10,132 nt of DNA from Prevotellaceae bacterium (GTDB lineage Bacteria; Bacteroidota; Bacteroidia; Bacteroidales; Bacteroidaceae): NCBI GenBank assembly GCA_022508635.1, contig JAFLUV010000027.1:7785-17916 (forward strand), in the 5' to 3' direction. Within the stretch, counting starts at the first letter, position 1; the number at the start of each line of letters is the position of its first letter. A program made the position numbers and the translations under genes. Below are positions 1 to 7,550 of the stretch, piece after piece. Below the pieces are notes generated by a model. It had not been told where the DNA came from and ran no database searches. It saw nothing but the letters and a program-made list of their open reading frames with translations.

Positions 1-45
1 CAAACCTATCAGCGCCAGACCGCATACAGTTAGTAATTTCTTCAT
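1..45 (-). CDS. N-terminus of an exported protein (partial, runs off left edge)
   Basis: An ATG at 43-45 on the minus strand opens 15 codons reading MKKLLTVCGLALIGL up to the window edge. Two lysines followed by an uninterrupted hydrophobic run is a classic signal-peptide start, so the product is probably exported. The Cys at residue 8 does not fit a lipobox well because the residue before it is Val and the hydrophobic core continues past it. A later lipobox outside the window cannot be excluded. A well-formed promoter lies upstream at 99-129, which supports this as a real gene start. The mature part is not visible, so no function can be given. Confidence 0.7.
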   Translation of the reverse strand, partial: MKKLLTVCGLALIGL

Positions 46-66
46 AGTTGATTAATAGTTGATTAA
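45..66 (-). repeat. 11-bp tandem duplication abutting a start codon
   Basis: On the minus strand the 11-mer TTAATCAACTA occurs twice in direct succession. The final A of the second copy is the A of the ATG at 43-45. The repeat is in the 5' leader, so a gain or loss of a copy would change leader length but not reading frame. Confidence 0.75.
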
Positions 67-98
67 GTATTTTGATAGTTAAAGAAAGATTTTTGCTG

Positions 99-129
99 CA
101 AAGGTAGAAAAAAAGTTATATAGTTCAAA
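99..129 (-). promoter_or_regulatory. Bacteroidetes-type promoter for the left-edge exported protein
   Basis: On the minus strand there is a -33 TTTG (126-129), a 19-bp spacer and a -7 box TACCTTTG (99-106), an exact match to the Bacteroidetes primary sigma consensus TTTG-N19-TAnnTTTG. Transcription should start near position 92, giving a leader of about 45-50 nt before the ATG at 45. Confidence 0.75.
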
Positions 130-135
130 CTTTTT
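110..135 (-). terminator. A/T-rich 8-bp dyad: possible terminator of the SPFH gene or operator
   Basis: AAAAAGTT (110-117) and AACTTTTT (128-135) are perfect 8-bp inverted arms around a 10-nt loop. Read on the minus strand, the second arm runs into a seven-U tract, as expected for a weak intrinsic terminator of the SPFH gene that ends at 196. The dyad also lies exactly between and over the promoter elements at 99-129, so it could instead act as an operator. The stem is mostly A-U, which keeps the terminator call tentative. Confidence 0.4.
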
Positions 136-195
136 GATAAAAATATTGATTTCACGGGCAAGAAGACATTGGAGAAGACGATTCACATAAACATA

Positions 196-1161
196 TTATT
201 GTAATGTGCCAGTATTAACAACGGGTTGTGCCGAGTCGTCGCCGCAGAGCACGACGAGTAAGTTGCTCACCATAGCGGCTTTCTTCTCATCGTCGAGTTC
301 TACGATATTTTCGTCGGATAGTTTATCGAGAGCCATCTTTACCATGCTGACGGCACCTTCTACGATTTTTTCGCGGGCAGTGATAATGGCGGAGGCCTGT
401 TGTCGACGGAGCATTACGGCGGCTATTTCGGGGGCATAGGCAAGATAGTTGATGCGTGCCTCGACGACTTCGATGCCTGCTAAAGCTAGTCGATCGCCCA
501 GCTTCTGTTCCAGTTGTTGGTTAATCTCGTCACCACCATCGCGCAGGGTCAGTTCTTGGTTCCCTTTTTCGTCTGTATCGTCGTAGGCATATTGTCCAGC
601 CACCTGTCGTAGGGCAGCATCGCTCTGTACCTTCACGAAGTTCTCCAGAGCCTGCATGATTGCCTTTAGCGTCACGCCGCCTACTTCTTGCTGGTTCACG
701 GGAGCCATTGTTTGCGAGTCAATCTCGAAGATGGCTTTGTAGGTGTCCTTCAGTCTCCATACGAGTACTAGGCCAATCATTACCGGGTTACCAATTTTGT
801 CGTTCACCTTGATAGGCTTGGCATCAAGGTTGCGTGCACGCAGCGATAGCTTTTTGGTGGAGTAAAAGGGATTTATCCAGTAATAGCCGGTATCGGTGAA
901 TGTACCGGCATACTTGCCAAACCATGTGATAACACGAGCTTCGTTGGGCTCAAGTATTAGGAATCCGCACATCAAGATGATGGAGACAACCAGAACGAGT
1001 ATGCCTCCTACTAAAGATATTGCTCCGTCAGATCCGTTGGTTTCGTTGACAAGTAACATAATGCCATAGATGGTTAAAAAGATGCTTGCTAGCATTAATG
1101 TCAGTGATACAATCAGCATCAGAAAACCGCTATAAACTTTTCCTTCAAATTTCTTTTCCAT
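196..1161 (-). CDS. SPFH/Band 7 (prohibitin-like) membrane protein
   Basis: The product is 321 aa. Two hydrophobic segments at about residues 11-38 and 47-70 form an N-terminal membrane hairpin. An SPFH/Band 7 domain follows from about 70 to 250, beginning at EPNEARVITWFGKYAG, a typical entry into this fold, and ending in the usual helical stretch rich in Ala, Arg and Gln around LRRQQASAIITAREKIVEGA. The last 50 residues are helical with a polar tail. SPFH proteins assemble into large membrane-bound rings and often modulate membrane proteases or organise lipid domains. The specific partner of this one is unknown. No NfeD-type protease or FtsH gene is next to it in the window. The start at 1161 is preceded by a promoter at 1205-1235, so the gene is probably monocistronic. 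Family assignment is confident; cellular role is not. Confidence 0.88.
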   Translation of the reverse strand: MEKKFEGKVYSGFLMLIVSLTLMLASIFLTIYGIMLLVNETNGSDGAISLVGGILVLVVSIILMCGFLILEPNEARVITWFGKYAGTFTDTGYYWINPFYSTKKLSLRARNLDAKPIKVNDKIGNPVMIGLVLVWRLKDTYKAIFEIDSQTMAPVNQQEVGGVTLKAIMQALENFVKVQSDAALRQVAGQYAYDDTDEKGNQELTLRDGGDEINQQLEQKLGDRLALAGIEVVEARINYLAYAPEIAAVMLRRQQASAIITAREKIVEGAVSMVKMALDKLSDENIVELDDEKKAAMVSNLLVVLCGDDSAQPVVNTGTLQ

Positions 1162-1204
1162 AAGACAGACTATTAATATAGATTCCTAATATCAAAAATT
1201 AGTG

Positions 1205-1235
1205 CAAAGATAGGTAATTTCTGAAACACGACAAA
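1205..1235 (-). promoter_or_regulatory. Bacteroidetes-type promoter for the SPFH gene
   Basis: The minus strand carries TTTG (1232-1235), a 19-bp spacer and TATCTTTG (1205-1212), matching TTTG-N19-TAnnTTTG exactly. The inferred transcription start is near 1198-1200, giving a leader of roughly 38 nt to the ATG at 1161. No Shine-Dalgarno sequence is visible, which is normal for this phylum. Confidence 0.75.
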
Positions 1236-1328
1236 GGGGGCTGGGGAAATAATGATTTTTAACATTGATGAACGTTGTTGTTCTTGCTCTTAATCTTTGT
1301 TATGCTAGTTGCAGTGTCGTTGGTGATT

Positions 1329-3578
1329 CTATCGTATACGAAAGATGCTTTTCCACAGGGATGTCGGCTTTAGGATCAGAGCATCATCGATGAGGAACAT
1401 TGACTGATTCGGTCGCAACTGCAGGAGGATCTCTACATGTCCGTTTGCCGTCTGCTTTAAGTCGGGCTTTGCCGTCTGTCCCGTATGTGGATTGAGCAAA
1501 GTGAACTTCGTTGATGAAGTCTTTAGGCGGATGGTGTTTGAGGCGGAGGAAGTATCAATGTTGCCGAAGTAGTATACATCACGATTGTTTATCATCTTGT
1601 GGAGATAGTTGAACGGATGCGTGTTGTCCAGGAACAATACATCGCGGTCGGGGAGACAGGTTCTCATTACTTCTGTCAGCGATGTTGCAGAGGGTGATGA
1701 CAGGAAACATGCCTTGTTCTCCGAGGCATTGAGCATGCGGTCGATGATGCTCTGTACTTCTTTGTCCGTGCCATCTTTGTCGGCTGCCTGCTGAGGACAT
1801 TGAGTAGTGAAGATCACCCGAACTCCTTTTTGCCAAGCTTCCTCTATCTTATGCAGGTTGCTTAGTGAAATGACCTTTACACCAGGCAGGATGATGACGG
1901 AAAAGTGCTCGTGGTTTGTGGGATTGTTCATATTCAGGCAGCCATTGGTCACGGTGCAACGGTCGTCGAGGACTTCGGGATGGAGATAGGTGAAGTCGAT
2001 GCCGAGGTCGTCGGTAAGGTAGTGCGATATCTGTGGATAATCGGTGCCTTCTACTTCGATACCTCCTTCGTAATATCCCTTTGGCCCGTCGAACGCATGT
2101 CCTGCATACTGTGTCTGTATGGGATAGAGCATAGCGACGTCGGCCACGTGACGTCCTTCGCGTGCCAATATATAGTTCAGACGTGAGAGAAAAGCGTTGA
2201 AGGACGGCAGGTCGGCACTGTAGAGAGGATTGCGCCAAGAGAGTTCGGGCAGGAAGGTTACGTTGTGGTCGTCGTACCAGACGGCATGTGGGATGAGATG
2301 GTTGATGCCTTTGGTGTACTGCTCTATGGCTATTTGATAGAGTTTCTCGACGGGGATATTACCCATGGCACCGTAGGTCTCGGACATGACATAGGCCTTG
2401 TCCCAGTTGTTTGCAGAGGAAGATATCACTTTGTAGTAGTCCTCTGTAGCACGCCCATTGCCTATCTTGTCTATGCCTGGCATGGTGAGGTACTTGCCTG
2501 CAAGCATCAGGTCGCCCGCCACGCTGGTGGGGTTGGCTATCTCCTCTTGGTCCTGATGTCCAGTGGTTAGGATGCCGTGTTCCGTTGCCCAGTCGCAGAT
2601 AGTCTTCATGAAGCCTTCGCTGTAGAGCGTGGAATGCAGTCCAAAGAGCAGGTTCCGGGCTCGAGCCGTTGGTTCGCCAATGTCGTACCAGAGTGCAGGA
2701 TAGAGCGTCTCGGGCGAGAATCCATATCGTTTCTCGAACTGTTCGTTGAAGTCATCCGTCCACATGCGTCCCTGTGCACGGTACAGCGTGGGTTCGTCGA
2801 AAAATGTGGATACGATAGTTTTCCCGAAGTAGCTGGAAAAGCGTTGGTAGTAGGCCGCATGTGTATCCTGCACGAAAAGGTTGACTGCTTCCTGCGAAAG
2901 GTAGTCCACGTTGGGATCACCGTCTACGACGCACTGGCAAACCATTACACACCAGCCTGTGCCATCGGGTGCAGTCCATCTCACACGTCCGCTGGCTTCA
3001 TCGTAGTAGTCGCGCAAAGAAACTATCTCATGCGTGTTCATGTTCCAAGCCAGCAGCGACATAAGCTTCCCGGTAAGGTTTATCTGCCTGTCGAAAGTGG
3101 CACCACTACTTACCCTGTATTCTGTCTTGTCAAGGCGCTTGATGGTGTGATCCGGGTGCCTGTTCATGAAAGTTGTTACGCCCGATCCGTTGATGGCACC
3201 CATACTTCCGCTTGGGAAACCGTATTCGTCGTAAATAGACATGCGGGCTCCAAGGGACTGAGCTTTTTCTATGGCTGTGCCGTAGAGCTTAAAGTAGTTT
3301 TCGGACAAGTAACCGGGACGGAAACCTCCGCCGAAAGGCAGGATGGCACACCCGCCGTAGCCGTCGACTTCTACCATCTGCTGTAGCTGTCGGGTGAGTT
3401 CGGCACTGCTTACTTGCGTGTTGTTCCAAAACCATAGCGGAATAGGACGCCAAGGCATGGATGGCATGCTAAATTCCTTTGTCTCAAGTAACGCTGTCCC
3501 TTCGTCCTGTGTCTGGCAAGCTGTACACAAGAGACAGCAAAACAGGAAGAAAAGGCACATGATATGTATTATCTTCAT
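1329..3578 (-). CDS. Lipoprotein glycoside hydrolase, GH106-like (putative alpha-L-rhamnosidase superfamily)
   Basis: From the ATG at 3578 the product is 749 aa. An in-frame ATG at 3608 would add ten residues before the signal peptide, so the inner start MKIIHIM is preferred. A hydrophobic core leads to C-T-A-C with the candidate lipid-modified Cys at residue 21; Cys at -3 is an atypical lipobox residue. The following region, PIPLWFWNN with later YLSENYFKLYG and YDEYGFPSGSMG (about residues 46-128), looks like the TIM barrel of large glycosidases related to GH106. STFFDEP (Glu262) and SETYG (Glu400) are candidate catalytic carboxylates by analogy, not proof. At about 560-600 an alpha/beta segment resembles the amidotransferase-like domain that follows the barrel in such enzymes. 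The protein ends soon after a short beta-rich stretch (DVYYFGN) and lacks the long C-terminal beta-sandwich domains that many relatives carry. No SusC/SusD pair or other carbohydrate gene is nearby. Glycosidase is likely; substrate is open. Confidence 0.72.
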   Translation of the reverse strand: MKIIHIMCLFFLFCCLLCTACQTQDEGTALLETKEFSMPSMPWRPIPLWFWNNTQVSSAELTRQLQQMVEVDGYGGCAILPFGGGFRPGYLSENYFKLYGTAIEKAQSLGARMSIYDEYGFPSGSMGAINGSGVTTFMNRHPDHTIKRLDKTEYRVSSGATFDRQINLTGKLMSLLAWNMNTHEIVSLRDYYDEASGRVRWTAPDGTGWCVMVCQCVVDGDPNVDYLSQEAVNLFVQDTHAAYYQRFSSYFGKTIVSTFFDEPTLYRAQGRMWTDDFNEQFEKRYGFSPETLYPALWYDIGEPTARARNLLFGLHSTLYSEGFMKTICDWATEHGILTTGHQDQEEIANPTSVAGDLMLAGKYLTMPGIDKIGNGRATEDYYKVISSSANNWDKAYVMSETYGAMGNIPVEKLYQIAIEQYTKGINHLIPHAVWYDDHNVTFLPELSWRNPLYSADLPSFNAFLSRLNYILAREGRHVADVAMLYPIQTQYAGHAFDGPKGYYEGGIEVEGTDYPQISHYLTDDLGIDFTYLHPEVLDDRCTVTNGCLNMNNPTNHEHFSVIILPGVKVISLSNLHKIEEAWQKGVRVIFTTQCPQQAADKDGTDKEVQSIIDRMLNASENKACFLSSPSATSLTEVMRTCLPDRDVLFLDNTHPFNYLHKMINNRDVYYFGNIDTSSASNTIRLKTSSTKFTLLNPHTGQTAKPDLKQTANGHVEILLQLRPNQSMFLIDDALILKPTSLWKSIFRIR

Positions 3579-4039
3579 TATGATATTGGTAAGATAGGCA
3601 AAATCCATCTGACTATTGGTTGTGTATGAGTTGTGTTGGTTTTCGAGTGCAAAGGAAGCGGATTCCTATGAAGATGAAGGCGAAGAACTGCCTTTTTTAT
3701 GTAATTTTTTAACATCCTGCCGTAGATATCATCTTGATGTCTGCGTCGAAACGATACGTTGCGACAGAGAGTGATCAGCGTCAGAAAGTATTTGTATCCA
3801 CCCTTTTGCGAACACAAAAACATCGATGAATACGCACAAAAGTACCTTACTTTTCGGCCTCTGCCGCTATCATTTAGGTGAATTATCGCTATCGTTCAAA
3901 CTGGTCATCGCTATCATCTGATCAATTTATGGCGATGATTGTTTTCAGCGATACTTTTAGTGCATTGATTCTTTATTGGACAAAACACTAAATGATTCGG
4001 GAACAAATGTGTATCAGATGGATATAATGAAAGATGGCA
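3579..4039. other. Non-coding region between recQ and the glycosidase gene
   Basis: About 460 bp without a credible gene. The part next to recQ contains an inverted repeat TTTAGTG (3956-3962) / CACTAAA (3986-3992) that could be a weak recQ terminator. The middle holds a degenerate 22-bp-period repeat (separate entry). For the glycosidase, no full promoter is evident. Two isolated -7-like boxes occur on the minus strand, TACTTTTG (3837-3844) and the poorer TTCCTTTG (3650-3657), and neither has a TTTG at the right distance upstream. Promoter position for that gene is therefore unresolved. Confidence 0.6.
3861..3948. repeat. Degenerate 22-bp-period tandem array
   Basis: CGCTATC begins at 3865, 3887 and 3909, exactly 22 bp apart each time. 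The extended copies read CTATCAT, CTATCGT and CTATCAT. A fourth, poorer copy (CGATGAT at 3933) keeps the phase. The rest of each unit has diverged. The heptamer and the period match the clean array at 10007-10132, which suggests a decayed member of the same repeat family. Nothing in the sequence shows its function. Confidence 0.6.
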
Positions 4040-6217
4040 TCAATGGCCGTTTTCAGCAAGGAACTTAATGCGGACAAGCTTTATCTCATCCTCAGTATAC
4101 TCCTCCTCCTCTCCGGCAAACTCTTCAATGGCGCTGCGGACATTGTTATTTTCTGCCCCGCGGAAGTAGTCATAGATGTCCTGCATATGTTCGTCATCCA
4201 TCACCTCGCGGATATAATAGTCAATGTTGAGTTTGGTACCGCTGTCGACAATGGAGTAAATTTCGTCAAGCAACTCGCCGAGAGTAAGTCCCTTGACCTT
4301 GGCAATCTCGTCAAGGTTTACCTGACGGTCAATAGCAAGGATGGTGCTTACCTTGTCTTTGCTTTTGTTGACGAGCGAACGTACACGGAAATCCTCGAAG
4401 CGGTCTATTTCGTTCTCCTCACAGTAACGGGCTATAAGTTTGCAGAATTCGGCACCATAGCGGTTTGCCTTACCTACACCAACGCCCTTAATGTTTTGCA
4501 ATTCCTCAATGCTGGTGGGGTAGGATGTTGCCATATCTTCGAGCGATGGATCTTGGAAGATGACGTATGGAGGCAGATTTTTTCTGCGTGCTACGTCACG
4601 TCGCAAATCCTTCAGCATAATGAAAAGTGTCTCGTCGAGCACGGATGTTCCCTCGCCCGCCATATCGCTGTATTCGTCGAATTCTCGATCCTCTGTGACG
4701 TAGAAAGGCTCCGGCTCCTTCATGTATTTTCTGCCTTCAGGTGTGATACTGAGTAAGCCATAGTTCTCAATACCTTTCTCTATGTATCCAGATATCATCG
4801 CCTGGCGAATAAGGGCATTCCAGAATGATACCTCATGGTTATCGCCACAAGCGAACAGGCTGAGTTGATCGTGACAATGAGCTATCACGTCATCTGTCTC
4901 GTTGCCCACGAGGATGTCTATGATGTGCTTGGTCTTGAAACCTTCCTTGACTGCATGGATGACGCGCAGGGCGAGAAGTAGCTTGTCGGCAGCCTCTACC
5001 TTTTCGCGCGGGTGCAGGCAGTTGTCACACTTGCCGCAGTTATCGGGCTTGTATTCCTCACCAAAATAATGGAGTAGGAATTTACGGCGGCATATGGATG
5101 TCTCGGCGTATGTCGCTGTTTCCTGTAACAACTGCCGCCCTATCTCCTGTTCTGCCACAGGCTTTCCTTGCATGAACTTTTCGAGCTTGCGGAGGTCTCC
5201 TGGTGAAAAAAAAGTGATGCAGACCCCTTCGCTGCCGTCACGACCGGCGCGTCCTGTCTCTTGATAATATCCCTCCAGACTTTTGGGTATGTCGTAGTGA
5301 ATGACATAGCGCACGTCGGGCTTGTCAATGCCCATGCCAAAGGCGATAGTTGCTACGATGACATCGATACGCTCCATGAGAAAGTCATCCTGTGTCTCTG
5401 CCCGCTCAGACGTCTCCATGCCGGCATGATAGGCACGTGCACTGATATTATTAGTGCGTAACATCTCCGCCAATTCCTCCACACGGCGTCGGCTCAGGCA
5501 ATAAATAATGCCGCTCTTGCCCTTGTTCTGAAGCACGAAACGTGTAATATCTTTGTCTACATCCTTTGTCTTCGGACGTATCTCGTAGTAGAGGTTAGGA
5601 CGGTTAAACGAACTACAAAACTCCTTCGCATCAGGGATTCCAAGGTTCTTCTTGATGTCAGCTCGCACCTTATCGGTAGCAGTGGCGGTGAGTGCAATGA
5701 TAGGTGCCGACCCTATTTGGTTTGCCAAAGGTCGTATATTGCGATACTCAGGGCGGAAATCATGTCCCCACTCTGAAATACAATGTGCTTCGTCGACAGC
5801 GTAGAAAGAAATCTTTGTTTTGGTCAGGAATCGGATGTTTTCCTCCTTAGTCAGGGACTCCGGTGCTACATAGAGCAACTTCGTGCGTCCCTCGATGATA
5901 TCCCGCTTGACTATATCAGTTTGTGTTTTCGTGAGCGAGGAATTGAGGTAGTGTGCAATGCTATCATCGTCCAAAAGCTGGCGTATGGCATCTACTTGGT
6001 TCTTCATCAAGGCTATGAGCGGGGAAACAATAATGGCAGTGCCCTCGCTAATCAATGCCGGCAACTGGTAACACAATGACTTGCCGCCGCCGGTGGGCAT
6101 AAGTACAAATGTGTCTTTCCCGTCAAGTAGATTACGGATAATGGCTTCTTGATCGCCCTTGAAGGAATCAAAGCCAAAAAAATGCTTAAGTTGTGCTGAC
6201 AGGTTAATCCCGTTCAT
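4040..6217 (-). CDS. recQ: ATP-dependent DNA helicase RecQ
   Basis: The product is 725 aa, longer than E. coli RecQ (about 610 aa) but, as I recall, usual for Bacteroidales. RecQ is a 3'-to-5' DNA helicase of the cytoplasm that acts in recombination and replication-fork repair. Visible motifs are Walker A PTGGGKS (41-47), DEAH (142-145) followed by the RecQ aromatic-rich loop CISEWGHDFRPEYR, TATA (177-180), the conserved FGMGIDKPDVR (293-303) and motif VI QETGRAGRDG (319-328). A zinc-binding set C376, C394, C397, C400 leads into the winged-helix RQC region. An HRDC domain lies at about 529-602, including LQNIKGVGVGKANRYG. About 120 further residues contain a helical segment (around 620-670) resembling the helix-turn-helix module found in long RecQs, then an acidic tail with EEEEY. 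It lies downstream of clpX but has its own promoter at 6249-6280. The start fits the family alignment at MNGINLSAQLKHFFGFDSF. Confidence 0.96.
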   Translation of the reverse strand: MNGINLSAQLKHFFGFDSFKGDQEAIIRNLLDGKDTFVLMPTGGGKSLCYQLPALISEGTAIIVSPLIALMKNQVDAIRQLLDDDSIAHYLNSSLTKTQTDIVKRDIIEGRTKLLYVAPESLTKEENIRFLTKTKISFYAVDEAHCISEWGHDFRPEYRNIRPLANQIGSAPIIALTATATDKVRADIKKNLGIPDAKEFCSSFNRPNLYYEIRPKTKDVDKDITRFVLQNKGKSGIIYCLSRRRVEELAEMLRTNNISARAYHAGMETSERAETQDDFLMERIDVIVATIAFGMGIDKPDVRYVIHYDIPKSLEGYYQETGRAGRDGSEGVCITFFSPGDLRKLEKFMQGKPVAEQEIGRQLLQETATYAETSICRRKFLLHYFGEEYKPDNCGKCDNCLHPREKVEAADKLLLALRVIHAVKEGFKTKHIIDILVGNETDDVIAHCHDQLSLFACGDNHEVSFWNALIRQAMISGYIEKGIENYGLLSITPEGRKYMKEPEPFYVTEDREFDEYSDMAGEGTSVLDETLFIMLKDLRRDVARRKNLPPYVIFQDPSLEDMATSYPTSIEELQNIKGVGVGKANRYGAEFCKLIARYCEENEIDRFEDFRVRSLVNKSKDKVSTILAIDRQVNLDEIAKVKGLTLGELLDEIYSIVDSGTKLNIDYYIREVMDDEHMQDIYDYFRGAENNNVRSAIEEFAGEEEEYTEDEIKLVRIKFLAENGH

Positions 6218-6248
6218 TATTTAAGGTGGTTTTTATCAAAGCATCACA

Positions 6249-6280
6249 CAAAGATATATATAATTATGCAAACCACCAAA
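6249..6280 (-). promoter_or_regulatory. Bacteroidetes-type promoter for recQ
   Basis: In the 77-bp gap between clpX and recQ the minus strand carries TTTG (6277-6280), a 20-bp spacer and TATCTTTG (6249-6256). The inferred start near 6242-6244 would leave a leader of about 25 nt before the ATG at 6217. This indicates that recQ can be expressed independently of tig-clpPX, although read-through is not excluded because no strong terminator follows clpX. Confidence 0.7.
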
Positions 6281-6294
6281 TCTTTTCGTAGATT

Positions 6295-7542
6295 TTACAG
6301 CTTTTCTTTTTGCTTTTCTACTTGCTCTTGAGCATATTGTTGTGTAATGGTAAGTGTTTTCTTGCCTTCTGATGGTGCATTATACTGTGCTTCAATCATG
6401 ATGGCTTCCATAATAGAGCGTAAGCCACGGGCACCAAGTTTGTACTCTACGGCTTTGTCTACAATGTAGTCCAATGCATCATCTTCAAAGGTAAGCGTGA
6501 TACCATCCATGGCGAAGAGCTTTATCTGTTGTTTGACGAGCGAGTTCTTAGGCTCGGTCAGGATGTTCCGCAAGGCTTCGCGATCCAAAGGATTGAGATA
6601 GGTCAACACTGGCAGTCGGCCAATGATTTCGGGGATGAGACCGAAACTCTTTAAATCTTGTGGCTTGATGTACTGCATCAGATCCTTAGAGTCAATCTTC
6701 TGGAGGTTCTGTATGCTGTCGTAGCCCACGACGTGGGTGTTGAGGCGCTGGGCTATCTTGCGTTCAATTCCGTCGAAAGCACCACCGCAAATAAACAGGA
6801 TGTTGTGTGTGTCGACGTGTATGTAGTCTTGGTCGGGATGCTTGCGTCCGCCTTTGGGTGGCACGTTGACGATCGAACCTTCGAGCAGTTTGAGTAGTCC
6901 CTGTTGCACGCCCTCACCGCTCACGTCACGCGTGATGCTGGGGTTGTCACTTTTGCGGGCTATTTTATCTATCTCGTCAATGAACACGATGCCGCGTTCT
7001 GCTGCAGCTACATCATAGTTGGAAACCTGTAGCAGTCGTGACAGGATGCTTTCCACGTCTTCACCCACATAGCCGGCCTCAGTGAAAACCGTGGCATCCA
7101 CTATGGTGAACGGAACCTTGAGCATCTTGGCTATGGTGCGTGCCAATAGCGTCTTGCCTGTTCCGGTAGAGCCTACCATGATGATGTTGCTCTTCTCTAT
7201 TTCTACACCATTATCGTTGATTGGCTGCGACAGACGTTTGTAGTGATTGTAGACAGAAACTGCCAGATAACGCTTGGCATAATCCTGCCCGATGACATAC
7301 TGATCCAAGTAAGCCTTGATTTCACGCGGCTTGGGAATATCGCCCATACCCATACTGTCGCTTGCGTTAGCCTTGGCTGCCTGCTTCTTTCCGGCATCTT
7401 CGCCCATACTTCCTTGGAGAATGCGATTTGCCTGGCGGATACAATCGTCACAGATATATCCGTGCAAGCCGGTTAGCATCAGTGCTACTTCTTCCTCGCT
7501 ACGGCCACAAAAAGAGCAGCGGTTCTTGTTCTTTCCTGCCAT
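6295..7542 (-). CDS. clpX: ATP-dependent Clp protease ATP-binding subunit ClpX
   Basis: The product is 415 aa, the usual ClpX length. ClpX is the hexameric AAA+ unfoldase that recognises tagged or specific substrates and feeds them into ClpP. The N-terminal zinc-binding domain has C9, C12, C31 and C34. Walker A is GSTGTGKT (124-131), the pore loop GYVG is at 157-160, Walker B IVFIDE at 185-190, and the RKH pore motif at 233-235. The box GLIPEIIGRLP supplies the arginine finger (R309), and sensor 2 LGARGLR is at 369-375 (R372). The ClpP-docking loop, which is IGF in E. coli, reads VGY here (272-274). The start lies 6 bp after the clpP stop, and an AGGAG (7546-7550) overlaps that stop, so the two genes are almost certainly co-transcribed and translationally linked. 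Confidence 0.97.
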   Translation of the reverse strand: MAGKNKNRCSFCGRSEEEVALMLTGLHGYICDDCIRQANRILQGSMGEDAGKKQAAKANASDSMGMGDIPKPREIKAYLDQYVIGQDYAKRYLAVSVYNHYKRLSQPINDNGVEIEKSNIIMVGSTGTGKTLLARTIAKMLKVPFTIVDATVFTEAGYVGEDVESILSRLLQVSNYDVAAAERGIVFIDEIDKIARKSDNPSITRDVSGEGVQQGLLKLLEGSIVNVPPKGGRKHPDQDYIHVDTHNILFICGGAFDGIERKIAQRLNTHVVGYDSIQNLQKIDSKDLMQYIKPQDLKSFGLIPEIIGRLPVLTYLNPLDREALRNILTEPKNSLVKQQIKLFAMDGITLTFEDDALDYIVDKAVEYKLGARGLRSIMEAIMIEAQYNAPSEGKKTLTITQQYAQEQVEKQKEKL

Positions 7543-7545
7543 GTG

Positions 7546-7550
7546 CTCCT
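7546..7550 (-). promoter_or_regulatory. Shine-Dalgarno AGGAG of clpX overlapping the clpP stop
   Basis: On the minus strand the clpP TAG (7549-7551) continues directly into AGGAG, followed by CAC and the clpX ATG. The 3-nt spacing to ATG is shorter than optimal. The other genes here lack such a sequence, so it stands out and suggests reinitiation or coupled translation of clpX after clpP. Confidence 0.55.

Noticed and set aside
1255..1285. Glycosidase terminator (AACGTT/AATGTT hairpin)
   Set aside because: Only a 6-bp A/U-rich stem with one G-U pair and no adjoining U-tract on the minus strand; too weak to annotate.
2577..3386. 269-codon plus-strand frame opposite the glycosidase
   Set aside because: It lies wholly within the well-supported minus-strand glycosidase and shows no family features.
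3578..3823. 81-codon minus-strand frame upstream of the glycosidase
   Set aside because: Basic, low-information translation that overlaps the glycosidase leader; no RBS, promoter or domain. Treated as non-coding.
4034..4756. 240-codon plus-strand frame opposite recQ
   Set aside because: Antisense shadow of the recQ 3' region; no promoter of the TTTG/TAnnTTTG type precedes it.
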